Positions 23,238-31,897 of a stretch of DNA of 64,000 bases are shown here, piece by piece. The stretch spans positions 62,001 through 126,000 of the forward strand of contig JAEUKH010000004.1 of the NCBI GenBank assembly GCA_016792845.1, written 5' to 3'. Origin of the DNA: Myxococcales bacterium. GTDB taxonomy: Bacteria > Myxococcota_A > Polyangia > Polyangiales > Ga0077539. The notes under the pieces are model-generated. The model did no database searches. It was not told where the DNA came from and saw only the letters and a list, made by a program, of their open reading frames with translations. The position numbers were made by a program, and so were the translations under genes. Numbering within the stretch: position 1 is the first letter of the stretch; every line of letters starts with the position of its first letter.

Positions 23238-26186
23238 ATGTCGGATCCGACCGAAAACGATCGCCCCGAGGAGTCTGAGGCCGCCCAGGCCGAGACGCCA
23301 GAAAGCCGCAACGATTCGCCCGAAGCGCCCCCGACCGCGACGTCGGCCGCCGCGGCCGCGCCCGACGCTGGGGTGACCGAAGAGGCCACCGCAGAGGCGG
23401 CGCCGCCGAGCCCGTTTGGGGCGCCGCGACGGCCTGCGGGGCGCGACTGGGCTTTGACCCTCGGGGGCCTCGCGGGGCTTGTGTTCCTCTACACCCGCAG
23501 CGGGCATCAGCGATGGGGCGTGCTCTTCGGGCTCGTCTCGACGGTGGCCGCGGTCTTGGGGCTCTTGGGGCTCCTCGGCGACTCGCCGCTGTCGCTCCGC
23601 GGTGACGAAGAGGCGCCGGGCCCCGAGGCCGAGAAGGTCTGGTGGAAGCGCGAGGGCGTTTGGGTCTTGCTCTTCGGCGCCGCGCTCTACCTGCCGATGG
23701 CGGGCGCGTACGGGCTGTGGGATCCGTGGGAGACGCACTACTCCGAGGTGGCCCGCGAGATCTTGTCGCGCGACGACTGGATCACCACCTGGTGGGGCCA
23801 GGAGGGGTGGTTCCTCTCGAAGCCCATTTTGATCTTCTGGATGAGCGCCCTCGGCATGGGCTTCGGGAGCCTCTTCGGCTTGCAGACCCACGCCGACGCG
23901 GGGCCTCAGTGGCAAGAGTGGTGCATCCGGGTGCCGATTTCGCTCCTGGCCATCACGGCTCTTTTCGCGCTCTACCGCGCGGTGTCGAGCGCCTGGGGCA
24001 AGCGCGCCGGCGTGCTGGTGGCGATGGTGCTCGGCACCATGCCGCACTGGTTCTTTCTCGCGCACCAGGCGATGACCGACATGCCCTTCGTGGCGCCGCT
24101 CACCATCGCGATCTCGATGCTGATGCTGGCCGTGACGGCGCGCGATCGGGTGGCCACGCCCCGGGCGGTGAAGGTGTTCGGTCGCACGCTCCGCCTCTCG
24201 CTCTGGCACGGGGTCATCGGCACGACGCTGCTGTTTAGCCTGCCGCAGGTGATGTACCTGCTCACGCGGCCGATGGTGACGCGCTGCCCCGAAGACTCGC
24301 GGCTCGCGCAGTGCCAAGACATGCTCGCGCAGAACCGCCTCGGGTCGATGCAGTTTCCGGTCGAGACGTACTTCTACGGCTCGGCGAACAACAGCGCTGA
24401 CACCCTCGCCAACAGCGTGCCGGGCTCGCCCGCGTGGGAGCGCCTCGCCAACGTCGTGCCCTTCTTCCCGTCGGTGGTGCAAGGGGTGCTCTGGTCGGTG
24501 CTCGGGGCCCTCGCGATGTGGATGTTGCGCCGCGAGCGTCGCGCGCAAGACCTCTTCTTCGTGATGTTTTACGTCTGGTGCGCGGTCGCGACGATCGGCA
24601 AGGGCCCCGCGGGGCTGGCCATCCCCGTGGCCGTGGCGGGCGCCTGGCTCGTGATCTCGGGCCGGTGGAAGTTGATCTTCAGGGCGCGCATTTTCACGGG
24701 CCTCTTGGTCTTCCTCATCGTCGGCATGCCCTGGTACATCGCGATCACGGGCCGCCTCGGCAACGAGTTCTTCGACCGCTTCGTGGTGCACGACATCATC
24801 AACCGCACGGTGGTGGGCGTCCACGGCGACACCGGGAGCGTGCGGTATTTCATCTTGCAGCTCGGGTACGCGATGTTCCCGTGGTCGGGGCTCGTGCCGG
24901 TGGCGCTTCTCGGGTGGCGACAGCTCGTGCCCTCGACGGCGAGCGAGGCGCAGCGCGACGTGGCGCGCATCGGGGTGCTGTGGTTCCTCGTCGCGTTTGT
25001 GCTCTTTTCTGCGATGATTACGAAGTTCCACCATTACATCTTCCCTGCGGTGCCGGGCGCCGCGGTGATGGTGGGCTTGCTCCTCGACCGGATGCTCGGC
25101 TCGACGCGGCTCTCGCGCTCGCCCAACGCGGGGCGCTCGCTCGCCGCGCTCACCGTGGGCATCGGCGCCTTGGTCATCGGCGTCGCGAGCTTCGTAGGCT
25201 CGGCGCGGGGGCTCATCCCGCGCAACGGCACCCTCGCGGGGCCCAACGTGGGCCTCGGGCTCGTGCTGGTGCTCGCGGGCCTCGCGGCCGTGGTGATGTC
25301 GTGGCTCTGGGCACGCGAAGAGGCCCTCGCGGCCGACACCGCCGACGCGTCGTCTTCTCAGGCTGACGGCGCCGCGGCGGTGGCGGGCTTCGACCCCGTG
25401 GCCCGGCTCACGGCGTATTTCACCGCGCCCGACCCCGCGCCCGAGCGCGCCGTTGAAGCCGCCCGCGACCCCTTGCGGCACGGCAGCATTTCGCACGGCG
25501 CCCTCGCGGCCTTCGCGGCCGGGGTGGTGGCCTTCGTCGGCCGCGACCTCGCGTATCACGGCAGCCAGCGGCCGCCGGGGTATCAGCGCCTGCTCCAGCT
25601 GTTTACCTATCAGTACGAGCGGCTTTGGCCGACCGAGTCGATCGACTATCACCCCATCATGGCGGGCTTCGCGGTGGTGGCCATCGTGGTGTCGTCGGCC
25701 CTCGTGGTGCACGCGCTGCGGGCCCACGCGGTGCGCGCGATGGTGGTGCTCGGGGCCGTGTTCGCGGTCTGGGCGCTCGACTTCTACATGATCGATGCGT
25801 CACGGCACTGGTCGCAGCGCGGCCTCTTCGAGCGCTACTACGCCATGCGGCGCAATCGCAGCCCCGACGAGACGCACACCAACGAAGACGCCCGGTACAC
25901 CGCCGACCCCGTCGGCGCCTACATGATGAACTGGAAGGGCGAGAACTTCTACACCGGCGGCCGCTGCGCGATGCTCGACTGCGGCGACCTGCCCTTCTGC
26001 TCGAACCACGCGCGGCAGTGGATCCCGAACCACCGCGGGCAGCGCTTGTTCTTCGTCACCGAGCGCACCCACGGGTCTTCGATCGTGTCAGTGGCCCAGT
26101 CGGCCGGGGCCCAGGCCCGCGAGGTGACCGACGCGTGGGACAACAACAAGTTCGTCCTCGTCGAGGCGACCTGGCCTTCGAACTGA
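23238..26186 (+). CDS. ArnT/PMT-type membrane glycosyltransferase, copy 1
   Basis: A 982-residue integral membrane protein with more than ten hydrophobic helices. LWDPWETHYSEVAREILSRDDW and FLSKPILIFWMSALGMGFG match the first periplasmic loop of GT39/GT83 enzymes, where the acidic residues near DPWETHY are catalytic and the KP motif follows. The N-terminal about 90 residues are acidic and disordered. Such enzymes move a sugar from a polyprenyl phosphate donor to a lipid or protein. The ATG at 23238 avoids 30 improbable upstream codons. A close paralogue follows 13 bases downstream. Acceptor unknown. Confidence 0.85.
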   Translation: MSDPTENDRPEESEAAQAETPESRNDSPEAPPTATSAAAAAPDAGVTEEATAEAAPPSPFGAPRRPAGRDWALTLGGLAGLVFLYTRSGHQRWGVLFGLVSTVAAVLGLLGLLGDSPLSLRGDEEAPGPEAEKVWWKREGVWVLLFGAALYLPMAGAYGLWDPWETHYSEVAREILSRDDWITTWWGQEGWFLSKPILIFWMSALGMGFGSLFGLQTHADAGPQWQEWCIRVPISLLAITALFALYRAVSSAWGKRAGVLVAMVLGTMPHWFFLAHQAMTDMPFVAPLTIAISMLMLAVTARDRVATPRAVKVFGRTLRLSLWHGVIGTTLLFSLPQVMYLLTRPMVTRCPEDSRLAQCQDMLAQNRLGSMQFPVETYFYGSANNSADTLANSVPGSPAWERLANVVPFFPSVVQGVLWSVLGALAMWMLRRERRAQDLFFVMFYVWCAVATIGKGPAGLAIPVAVAGAWLVISGRWKLIFRARIFTGLLVFLIVGMPWYIAITGRLGNEFFDRFVVHDIINRTVVGVHGDTGSVRYFILQLGYAMFPWSGLVPVALLGWRQLVPSTASEAQRDVARIGVLWFLVAFVLFSAMITKFHHYIFPAVPGAAVMVGLLLDRMLGSTRLSRSPNAGRSLAALTVGIGALVIGVASFVGSARGLIPRNGTLAGPNVGLGLVLVLAGLAAVVMSWLWAREEALAADTADASSSQADGAAAVAGFDPVARLTAYFTAPDPAPERAVEAARDPLRHGSISHGALAAFAAGVVAFVGRDLAYHGSQRPPGYQRLLQLFTYQYERLWPTESIDYHPIMAGFAVVAIVVSSALVVHALRAHAVRAMVVLGAVFAVWALDFYMIDASRHWSQRGLFERYYAMRRNRSPDETHTNEDARYTADPVGAYMMNWKGENFYTGGRCAMLDCGDLPFCSNHARQWIPNHRGQRLFFVTERTHGSSIVSVAQSAGAQAREVTDAWDNNKFVLVEATWPSN

Positions 26187-26199
26187 TCGATCGGGCACC

Positions 26200-28872
26200 A
26201 TGGCTGAGAATGACCCCCCCTCAGGCCCCGCAGAGACGCGACGGCGGCCCCTTGTTGAACGGTTGAAGTCACGCGACGGCGGCCTCGCCCTCGGCGGCGC
26301 CCTGGGCCTCCTCGGGCTCATGGCATGGCCCGGTCAGCACCGGGTCGGCGTGGTCGTGGGGCTGCTCTGCACCCTCGCGGCCACCCTCGGGCTGCTCGGG
26401 CTCCTCGGCGACTCGCCGCTCGACCTGCGCGGCGACGAGAAGACCGCCGACCCCGACGCCCCCCCGTGGTGGAAGACCCCCCTCGGCTGGGTCTTGATCG
26501 TCTCAGGCCTGCTGTATCTCCCCATGGCCGGCGCCTTCGGCCTGTGGGATCCGTGGGAGACCCACTACATGGAGGTCGCCCGCGAGATCTTGTCGCGCGA
26601 CGACTGGATCACCCTCTGGTGGGCCCAAGAGGGGTGGTTCATGTCGAAGCCCATCTTGATCTTCTGGATGGGCGCCCTCGGCATGGGCTTTGGCACGATG
26701 TTCGGCCTCGACGTAGGCGCCGACGCGGGCCCCCAGTGGCAAGAGTGGTGCATCCGGGTGCCCATCGTGCTCCTCGCGATGGCGGCGCTGGTGGCGCTCT
26801 ACCGCGCGGTGTCGAGCGCCTTCGGCAAGCGCGCGGGGCTCCTCTCGGCGCTGGTCTTGGCGACGATGCCGCAGTGGTTCTTTCTGGCGCACCAGGCGAT
26901 GACCGACATGCCCTTCGTGGCGACGCTCACGCTGGCGCTGTCGATGTTCGGGCTCGCGCTTACGGCGGGCCCGGAGGCCCTCGCCGAGGCCCACGAGGTG
27001 CGTCTCTTCGGGCGCCGCGTGAGGGTGTCGCTCTGGCACCTCGCGGTGGGCGCGGTGCTGGTCTTCTCGCTGCCGCAGATCGCGTACCTGCTCACCCGGC
27101 CGATGGTGCTCGGGTGCCCCGGCGATGCGACGGCGCAGTGCCGTCAGATCGCGGCGCTCAACCGGGTGGGGGGCGTTCAGCTGCCCTTCGAGATGTTCTA
27201 CTCGGGGTCGCCGGGCAACTCGGGCGTCGACGGGGCGCCGAGCCTGCCGGGCTCGCCCGCCTGGGAGCGCGTCGCGAGCAGCGTGGCGCTCTTCCCCTCG
27301 GCGCTCCAGGGGGCGGTCTGGGCGGTGGTGCTCGCGTGGGCGCTGTCGATCCTTCAGCACGAGAAGAAGCGCGAAGGGCTTTACTTTACGCTCTTTTATC
27401 TGTGGTGCGCGATCTCCACCATGGGCAAGGGGCCGGCCGGCCTGGTGATCCCCGGGGCGGTGGCCTTTCTTCACTACGCCGCGGCGGGTGACTGGGCGGG
27501 GCTCAAGCGCGTGCGCTTGGGGCTCGGGGTGCTGGTCTTCCTCGTGATCGGGATGCCTTGGTACGTCGCGATTACGGGGCGCCTCGGCAACGAGTTCATC
27601 CAGCGCTTCGTCGTGCACGACATCATCAACCGCACCGTCGCGGGGGTTCACGGCGACACCGGGAGCGTGCGGTATTTCATCTTGCAGCTCGGGTACGCGA
27701 TGTTCCCCTGGTCGGGGCTCGTGCCGGTGGCCGTGGCGGGGTGGCGCACGGTGCTCGGGCCCTCGCCGAGCGTCGCCGAGAAGGCCATCGCGCGCCTGGG
27801 CCTCTACTGGTTCGGCTTCGCGTTTGTGCTGTTCTCGGCGATGGTGACGAAGTTTCACCATTACATCTTTCCGGCCCTGCCCGGCGCCGCGGTGATGGTG
27901 GGGCTCACCCTCGACAAGATGCTGCCGCGCAGCGCCTCGGGGTCGCGCGGCGCGCGGGTGCCGTCGCTCATCGTGCAGGGGCTCGGCTTCGCGATGGTGG
28001 TCTACGGCGCTGCGCGCTGCGTCGGCCCCTTCTCGGCGGCGCTCCCTGCGGGCACGAGCCCGGCGCCCGCGGGGCACCTCGGCCTGGGCGTCACCATGCT
28101 CGTGCTCGGCGTCGCGGCGCTCGGGGCAGGGTGGGCGCTCGGGCGCGCCGACGACGCTGACGACGGGGCCCAAGACGACGCGAGCGCGGGCTGGTCGGGG
28201 CTCGCGATCTTCGCCGTCGGCGTCGTCGGGCTCGTGGCCCGCGACATGACCGCCGTGCGGAGCAACCCCCCCGGCGGCGAGCGGCTCATTCACCTCTTTG
28301 TGTACAACTACGACCGCGCGTGGCCGGGGCCGTACCTCGATTTTCGGCCCGCGTTTCTGGGCTTCGGCGTGGCCGCGATGGTGGCCATGGCGCTCATCGC
28401 GGTGCCGCGCCTCCGCGCGTACGGCGTGCGGGGCGCTGTGGTCTTCGCGAGCCTCTTCGCCCTGTGGACCCTCGACGTCTACATGATCGACCTGACCCCG
28501 CACTGGTCGCAGCGCGGGCTCTTCGCGCGGTACTACGCGATGCGCAGGGCGCGGCCGAACGCGGCCGATGCGCGCTACCGCTTCGACCCCGTCGTGGCCC
28601 ACCAGATGAACTGGAAGGGTGAGAATTTCTACACCGGCAACCACGTCGTCGCGATGGAGTGCGGGCTGAAGTACTGCACCGGCACGAGCAACGAGTGGAT
28701 GCGGCAGCACCCCGGCGAGCGGGCCTTCTTTGTCACCGAGCACGGCCGCGTCGAGACGCTCCTGTCGAACATCCGGAACACCGGCGGCGACGGCCGCACC
28801 GTGACCACCGCGCGCGACGACAACAAGTTCGTCCTCGTCGAAGCCACGCTCGGAAATGGACGTCGACCCTAA
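26200..28872 (+). CDS. ArnT/PMT-type membrane glycosyltransferase, copy 2
   Basis: 890 residues, clearly a paralogue of the preceding gene: LWDPWETHYMEVAREILSRDDW, MSKPILIFWMGALGMGFG, GNEFIQRFVVHDIINRTVAGVHGDTGSVRYFILQ-type blocks and the LDVYMIDLTPHWSQRGLF region recur. The acidic N-terminal extension is shorter and the central and C-terminal linkers differ. Tandem duplication with divergence suggests two acceptors or donors. Same operon as copy 1. Confidence 0.85.
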   Translation: MAENDPPSGPAETRRRPLVERLKSRDGGLALGGALGLLGLMAWPGQHRVGVVVGLLCTLAATLGLLGLLGDSPLDLRGDEKTADPDAPPWWKTPLGWVLIVSGLLYLPMAGAFGLWDPWETHYMEVAREILSRDDWITLWWAQEGWFMSKPILIFWMGALGMGFGTMFGLDVGADAGPQWQEWCIRVPIVLLAMAALVALYRAVSSAFGKRAGLLSALVLATMPQWFFLAHQAMTDMPFVATLTLALSMFGLALTAGPEALAEAHEVRLFGRRVRVSLWHLAVGAVLVFSLPQIAYLLTRPMVLGCPGDATAQCRQIAALNRVGGVQLPFEMFYSGSPGNSGVDGAPSLPGSPAWERVASSVALFPSALQGAVWAVVLAWALSILQHEKKREGLYFTLFYLWCAISTMGKGPAGLVIPGAVAFLHYAAAGDWAGLKRVRLGLGVLVFLVIGMPWYVAITGRLGNEFIQRFVVHDIINRTVAGVHGDTGSVRYFILQLGYAMFPWSGLVPVAVAGWRTVLGPSPSVAEKAIARLGLYWFGFAFVLFSAMVTKFHHYIFPALPGAAVMVGLTLDKMLPRSASGSRGARVPSLIVQGLGFAMVVYGAARCVGPFSAALPAGTSPAPAGHLGLGVTMLVLGVAALGAGWALGRADDADDGAQDDASAGWSGLAIFAVGVVGLVARDMTAVRSNPPGGERLIHLFVYNYDRAWPGPYLDFRPAFLGFGVAAMVAMALIAVPRLRAYGVRGAVVFASLFALWTLDVYMIDLTPHWSQRGLFARYYAMRRARPNAADARYRFDPVVAHQMNWKGENFYTGNHVVAMECGLKYCTGTSNEWMRQHPGERAFFVTEHGRVETLLSNIRNTGGDGRTVTTARDDNKFVLVEATLGNGRRP

Positions 28873-28899
28873 GCGCCTTGCTACCCTCGGGGCACCCTC

Positions 28900-29745
28900 G
28901 TGGACGCTCCCTCTCTCCTCTCGCCCGCCCTCGTCGCGCTCGGGGCCCAGCTCGAAGCCACCGCGGCCCTCGTCGCCGAGGCGCCCGAGCGGCGCCGCGC
29001 GGTCTTTGACGAGTTCGTGCCCTTCCTCGAAGCCGCCGCCCGCGCCGAGGCCGAGCCGCACGTCGAGGCGCTCTGGCACGAGGCCCGCTCGCTCGTGTAC
29101 CTCTTCGCGTATCGCCTCGCCGACCAGGGCTTTCGCGCCCTCACGGTGAGCGCCGCGGTTTCCGCGTGGGCCGCGAAGACCGAGGGCCTCGCGCCCCTCA
29201 GGCTCGGTGAGGTCAACGCACTCGTCCTCGACGGATACGCCCAAGGCCGCGAAGACCGGCTGAAGAGCGCCCTCTACGAAGCCCTCTGCGAAGACCTGCC
29301 CGTGCTGCGCCTCGCGCCCGGTGTGGTGCTCGCGTGCGCCGCCGCGAAGCTCGACCCCGAGGCGGCCAGGGCCCTCGCAGACCGCGTCGGGCGGCTCATG
29401 CTGCGCCTCGAAGCGAAGGCCCTGATCTTCGACCTCTCGGGCCTGCGGGAGCCCTCAGAGGGCGTGTTCCTGGAGCTCCTGAGCGTTGCCTCGACGGCGC
29501 GGATGCTCGGGGTGACGGTGATCACCGTCGGGCACGACGAAGGGGCCGCCGCGGCGCGCAGCGAGTCGAGCATCCAGACCGAGCACTGGGTGCACGCGCG
29601 CTCGCACCCCGAGGCCCTCGCGCTCGCCCTCGGGCGCACCGGCCAGCGGCTCGTCGAGGCCGGCTCTCTCGCCGGGTGGATCGCCCGCATCTGGCCTGCG
29701 GCGGAGCCACCGCCCGCGGCGGCGCGGCGCGGCGTGCGGGGCTGA
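28900..29745 (+). CDS. STAS-domain protein, RsbR-like
   Basis: A 281-residue protein. Residues about 130-215 (LRLAPGVVLACAAAKLDPEAARALADRVGRLML, then KALIFDLSGLREPSEGVFLELLSVASTARMLGVTVITVG) form a STAS domain like that of RsbR/SpoIIAA proteins; the usual phosphorylatable Ser/Thr after DLSG is Leu-Arg here, which may make it non-phosphorylatable. The N-terminal helical domain resembles RsbR sensor domains only in layout. It starts at GTG 28900 and lies 49 bases before a pseudokinase gene; the two may form a regulatory pair. Function in a stress or partner-switch circuit is inference. Confidence 0.7.
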   Translation: MDAPSLLSPALVALGAQLEATAALVAEAPERRRAVFDEFVPFLEAAARAEAEPHVEALWHEARSLVYLFAYRLADQGFRALTVSAAVSAWAAKTEGLAPLRLGEVNALVLDGYAQGREDRLKSALYEALCEDLPVLRLAPGVVLACAAAKLDPEAARALADRVGRLMLRLEAKALIFDLSGLREPSEGVFLELLSVASTARMLGVTVITVGHDEGAAAARSESSIQTEHWVHARSHPEALALALGRTGQRLVEAGSLAGWIARIWPAAEPPPAAARRGVRG

Positions 29746-29756
29746 GATTTTGGGAG

Positions 29757-29774
29757 TTTCGCCCCGCGGCGAAA
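29757..29774 (+). repeat. hairpin between STAS and pseudokinase genes
   Basis: TTTCGCC-CCGC-GGCGAAA is a perfect seven-base stem with a four-base loop, ending 19 bases before the pseudokinase ATG. No T-run follows directly. It may limit read-through or shape the ribosome binding region. Confidence 0.4.
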
Positions 29775-29793
29775 TCGGGCACCTTTTCCCGCG

Positions 29794-31452
29794 ATGGGCG
29801 GCATCGTGACAGCCGGAGCCCAACTCCCCGGGGCGTACCTCGCCGGCGAAATGCTCCGCGTAGAGCCGATTGGCGAGGTGTACGAGGCGATCCCGACGCG
29901 CAAGGGTCAGCGTCGCGCGCAGGCCGTGGTGCTGCACCCGATGTTCGAGGCCGTGCTCGGGCCCTGGTTCGCTCAGATGGCGGGCCTCCACGAGCGCGTG
30001 TCTCACCCGAACCTCGTCGAGCGCTTCGCCTTCGGCACCGCAGACGGCGGCCTCTCGGCGATGGTGGTCGAGTGGCTCGAAGGCACCACCCTGCGCGAGC
30101 GCCTGAAGGCCGAAGGGCCCTTGCCGATCGAAGAGGGGCTGCGGGTGCTGCGCGCCTTGGCCGCCTCGCTCGACTATCTGCACGAGCAGTCGCCGACCAT
30201 CGTGCACCGCGCGCTCACGCCTGAAAACGTGTTGTTTCTCGAACCCGATCACCGGGTGAAGCTGGTGGGCTTGGGCGACTGCGACCGGGTCGAGCCCGCC
30301 GCCGCTGCGCCGCGTTATCTCGCGCCTGAAGAGTTCGCTGCGCCCGAGAAGGCCGACGCGGCGAGCGACGTGTTCTCGCTCGCGACGCTGACCTATGAGC
30401 TTTTTCGCGCCGAGCCCGCCTTCGGCAACAGCGAGGCCGAGGTGATCGACGCGGCCCGCAGCGGCCGTGTGCCCAAGCTCGGGCGGGCCAGCCGCGACCC
30501 GCTCAGCGACTTCGACCCTCTGTTGCGTCGCGCGTGGTCGCTCGCGCCGAGAGAGCGCTTCGGGCGGGCCTCGGAGTTCGTCGGCGCGCTGCGCGAGGTG
30601 TGGGAGCAGCGCAAGCTCGCGCGGGCGACGCCGCTCGAGATCAGCGCGGTGGGCAGCACCACGGCGACTCGGGCGGCGATCCCGATGGTCGAGCCCGAGC
30701 GGGTCGCGAACGCGCGGAGCGAGATGCCACCGCCGGTGCCGGCTCCGGCGAATCACTTGCGTTCTCCGACACTTCCGGGGGCGAGGGGCCGCGGCGACGC
30801 CGATCGGAGCGGCGCCCACACGGCCTTCGCAGCGGGCCCCGTGCGGCCGGTCTCGTCGGTGGTGACGCCCGAGCCCGAGGCGGGTCGCAGCCCGTCTTCG
30901 CTGGCGGCGGTGATCGCCGAGGTGACCGCGCGGCGCCTCGGCCCCGGGATGCCCACGCCCTACCGCGGCGTGCCGGTGTACCGACCCGAGGGCAGGGGCG
31001 AGGGGGCTGAGCCCGTACGAAGGCCTGAGATGGGGCTGGTGCTCGCGCCGCCGATGCGCCCCGAGGTCGATGACGCCGAGCACGACCCCAGCGAGCGCCC
31101 CACCCAGGTGATGGACGAGCGGGTGGTGCCGCGGGCGCCGCTCCAGCGGAGCGGAGAGACGCCGCAGCGGTCGTTGACGGTGAGCGGCTCGGGCGCGGCG
31201 CCGACCGGAGCTCCGAGCGGTGCCACCCGCGCCCCGTGGGAAGACCGCGGGTCGTGGGACGGGTGGGCGCCTGACATGGGGCAGGTGAAGAGTGATGTCG
31301 CGCGGCCCGCTCCGACGAGCGCGCCGACGGCGCCGAGCGTGGCGCCGCGTTCTGGCATCGCGGTGACGCAGACGACCCTGGCGCTCTTGCTCGTGGCCTT
31401 GCCGCTCTTGATCGCGCTGGTGGTGATCTTGGTGGGCAGGCTGCTGCGGTAG
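29794..31452 (+). CDS. membrane-anchored protein pseudokinase
   Basis: 552 residues. The first 280 are a Ser/Thr kinase fold, but the catalytic residues are lost: the glycine loop is degenerate (VEPIGEVYEA), no VAIK lysine is present, HRD is HRA at 138-140 (HRALTPEN) and DFG is GLG at 159-161. The HPNLV turn and the APEEF region, however, are kept. A 200-residue Pro/Ala-rich linker leads to one C-terminal transmembrane helix (residues about 520-550) ending in LLR. A scaffold or allosteric role is expected. It is followed by an intrinsic terminator. Confidence 0.85.
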   Translation: MGGIVTAGAQLPGAYLAGEMLRVEPIGEVYEAIPTRKGQRRAQAVVLHPMFEAVLGPWFAQMAGLHERVSHPNLVERFAFGTADGGLSAMVVEWLEGTTLRERLKAEGPLPIEEGLRVLRALAASLDYLHEQSPTIVHRALTPENVLFLEPDHRVKLVGLGDCDRVEPAAAAPRYLAPEEFAAPEKADAASDVFSLATLTYELFRAEPAFGNSEAEVIDAARSGRVPKLGRASRDPLSDFDPLLRRAWSLAPRERFGRASEFVGALREVWEQRKLARATPLEISAVGSTTATRAAIPMVEPERVANARSEMPPPVPAPANHLRSPTLPGARGRGDADRSGAHTAFAAGPVRPVSSVVTPEPEAGRSPSSLAAVIAEVTARRLGPGMPTPYRGVPVYRPEGRGEGAEPVRRPEMGLVLAPPMRPEVDDAEHDPSERPTQVMDERVVPRAPLQRSGETPQRSLTVSGSGAAPTGAPSGATRAPWEDRGSWDGWAPDMGQVKSDVARPAPTSAPTAPSVAPRSGIAVTQTTLALLLVALPLLIALVVILVGRLLR

Positions 31453-31453
31453 T

Positions 31454-31477
31454 GACGTCGGGGTGAGACGTTTTTTT
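31454..31477 (+). terminator. intrinsic terminator after pseudokinase gene
   Basis: GACGTC (31454-31459) and GACGTT (31467-31472) form a six-base stem with a seven-base loop, followed by an uninterrupted run of T to 31477. It begins two bases after the TAG stop, separating this gene from the riboswitch and nrd operon. Confidence 0.7.
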
Positions 31478-31504
31478 GGCGCTCCCGTGAGGCTGTTCTA
31501 GGCT

Positions 31505-31650
31505 CTGAAGGTGTCTACGGTCTGTCGCTCGCTTCGGCGGGCGACAGCGCAAAGGGAACCTGGTGTGACTCCAGGGCTGCCCCGCAACGGTGATCGCCGC
31601 GCACGCTCCCACAAGGGCTGCGCGGCCGAGAGTCCGGATACCTTTCGTAG
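31505..31650 (+). promoter_or_regulatory. cobalamin riboswitch (AdoCbl class) upstream of nrdAB
   Basis: The conserved core is present: AAAGGGAACCTGGTGTGACT, TCCAGGGCTGCCCCGCAAC, then GAGTCCGGATACC, matching the box and flanking elements of cobalamin riboswitches. The terminal stem is formed by GAAGGT near 31507 and ACCTTTC near 31640. Its location about 250 bases ahead of nrdA fits the known control of class I ribonucleotide reductase by B12 in bacteria that also have a B12-dependent reductase (established for Streptomyces). Boundaries are approximate. Confidence 0.93.
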
Positions 31651-31818
31651 ATGCGTCGAGGGCGTTACCCCGGTGCCGATGTGCGGCGCCGCGGGTGGGC
31701 CTTCGGCGCGCGCGACCCTGCTTCGGCCTCGCGGGAGAGCCACGCGCAGTCGAGCCGTCGGTGATGTCAGGTGCTTCTGCGCGCTGCGATGGCGCCGGTG
31801 CGTCTGCGCCCTCGGCAA

Positions 31819-31882
31819 CCTCTGCGACGTGATGCCCTCTGGCGCGACCGCGGCCCCGGGTCATCGTGATGGATCGCAGAGG
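31819..31882 (+). promoter_or_regulatory. candidate SD-sequestering expression platform of the riboswitch
   Basis: CCTCTGCGA (31819-31827) is perfectly complementary to TCGCAGAGG (31874-31882), which contains most of the nrdA Shine-Dalgarno region (AGAGGAG). Pairing would hide the ribosome binding site. GGCA (31814-31817) and TGCC (31833-31836) flank the first arm and could form a competing hairpin. This would make the switch translational; the rest of the 170-base leader to the aptamer has no clear terminator. Confidence 0.5.
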
Positions 31883-31897
31883 AGCTGAGCGGTTGCG

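Noticed and set aside
23220-28872. Very long open frames antisense to the glycosyltransferase genes
   Set aside because: They run through the membrane protein genes with shadow composition (Arg/His/Gly/Pro-rich, no domain), typical of GC-rich DNA; the plus-strand frames have the motifs.
31454-31477. Terminator belonging to the riboswitch
   Set aside because: It lies before the aptamer and directly after the pseudokinase stop, so it ends the upstream gene.
31511-31888. Plus-strand open frame in the nrdA leader
   Set aside because: It coincides with the riboswitch core and a structured leader; no good start signal or protein family.
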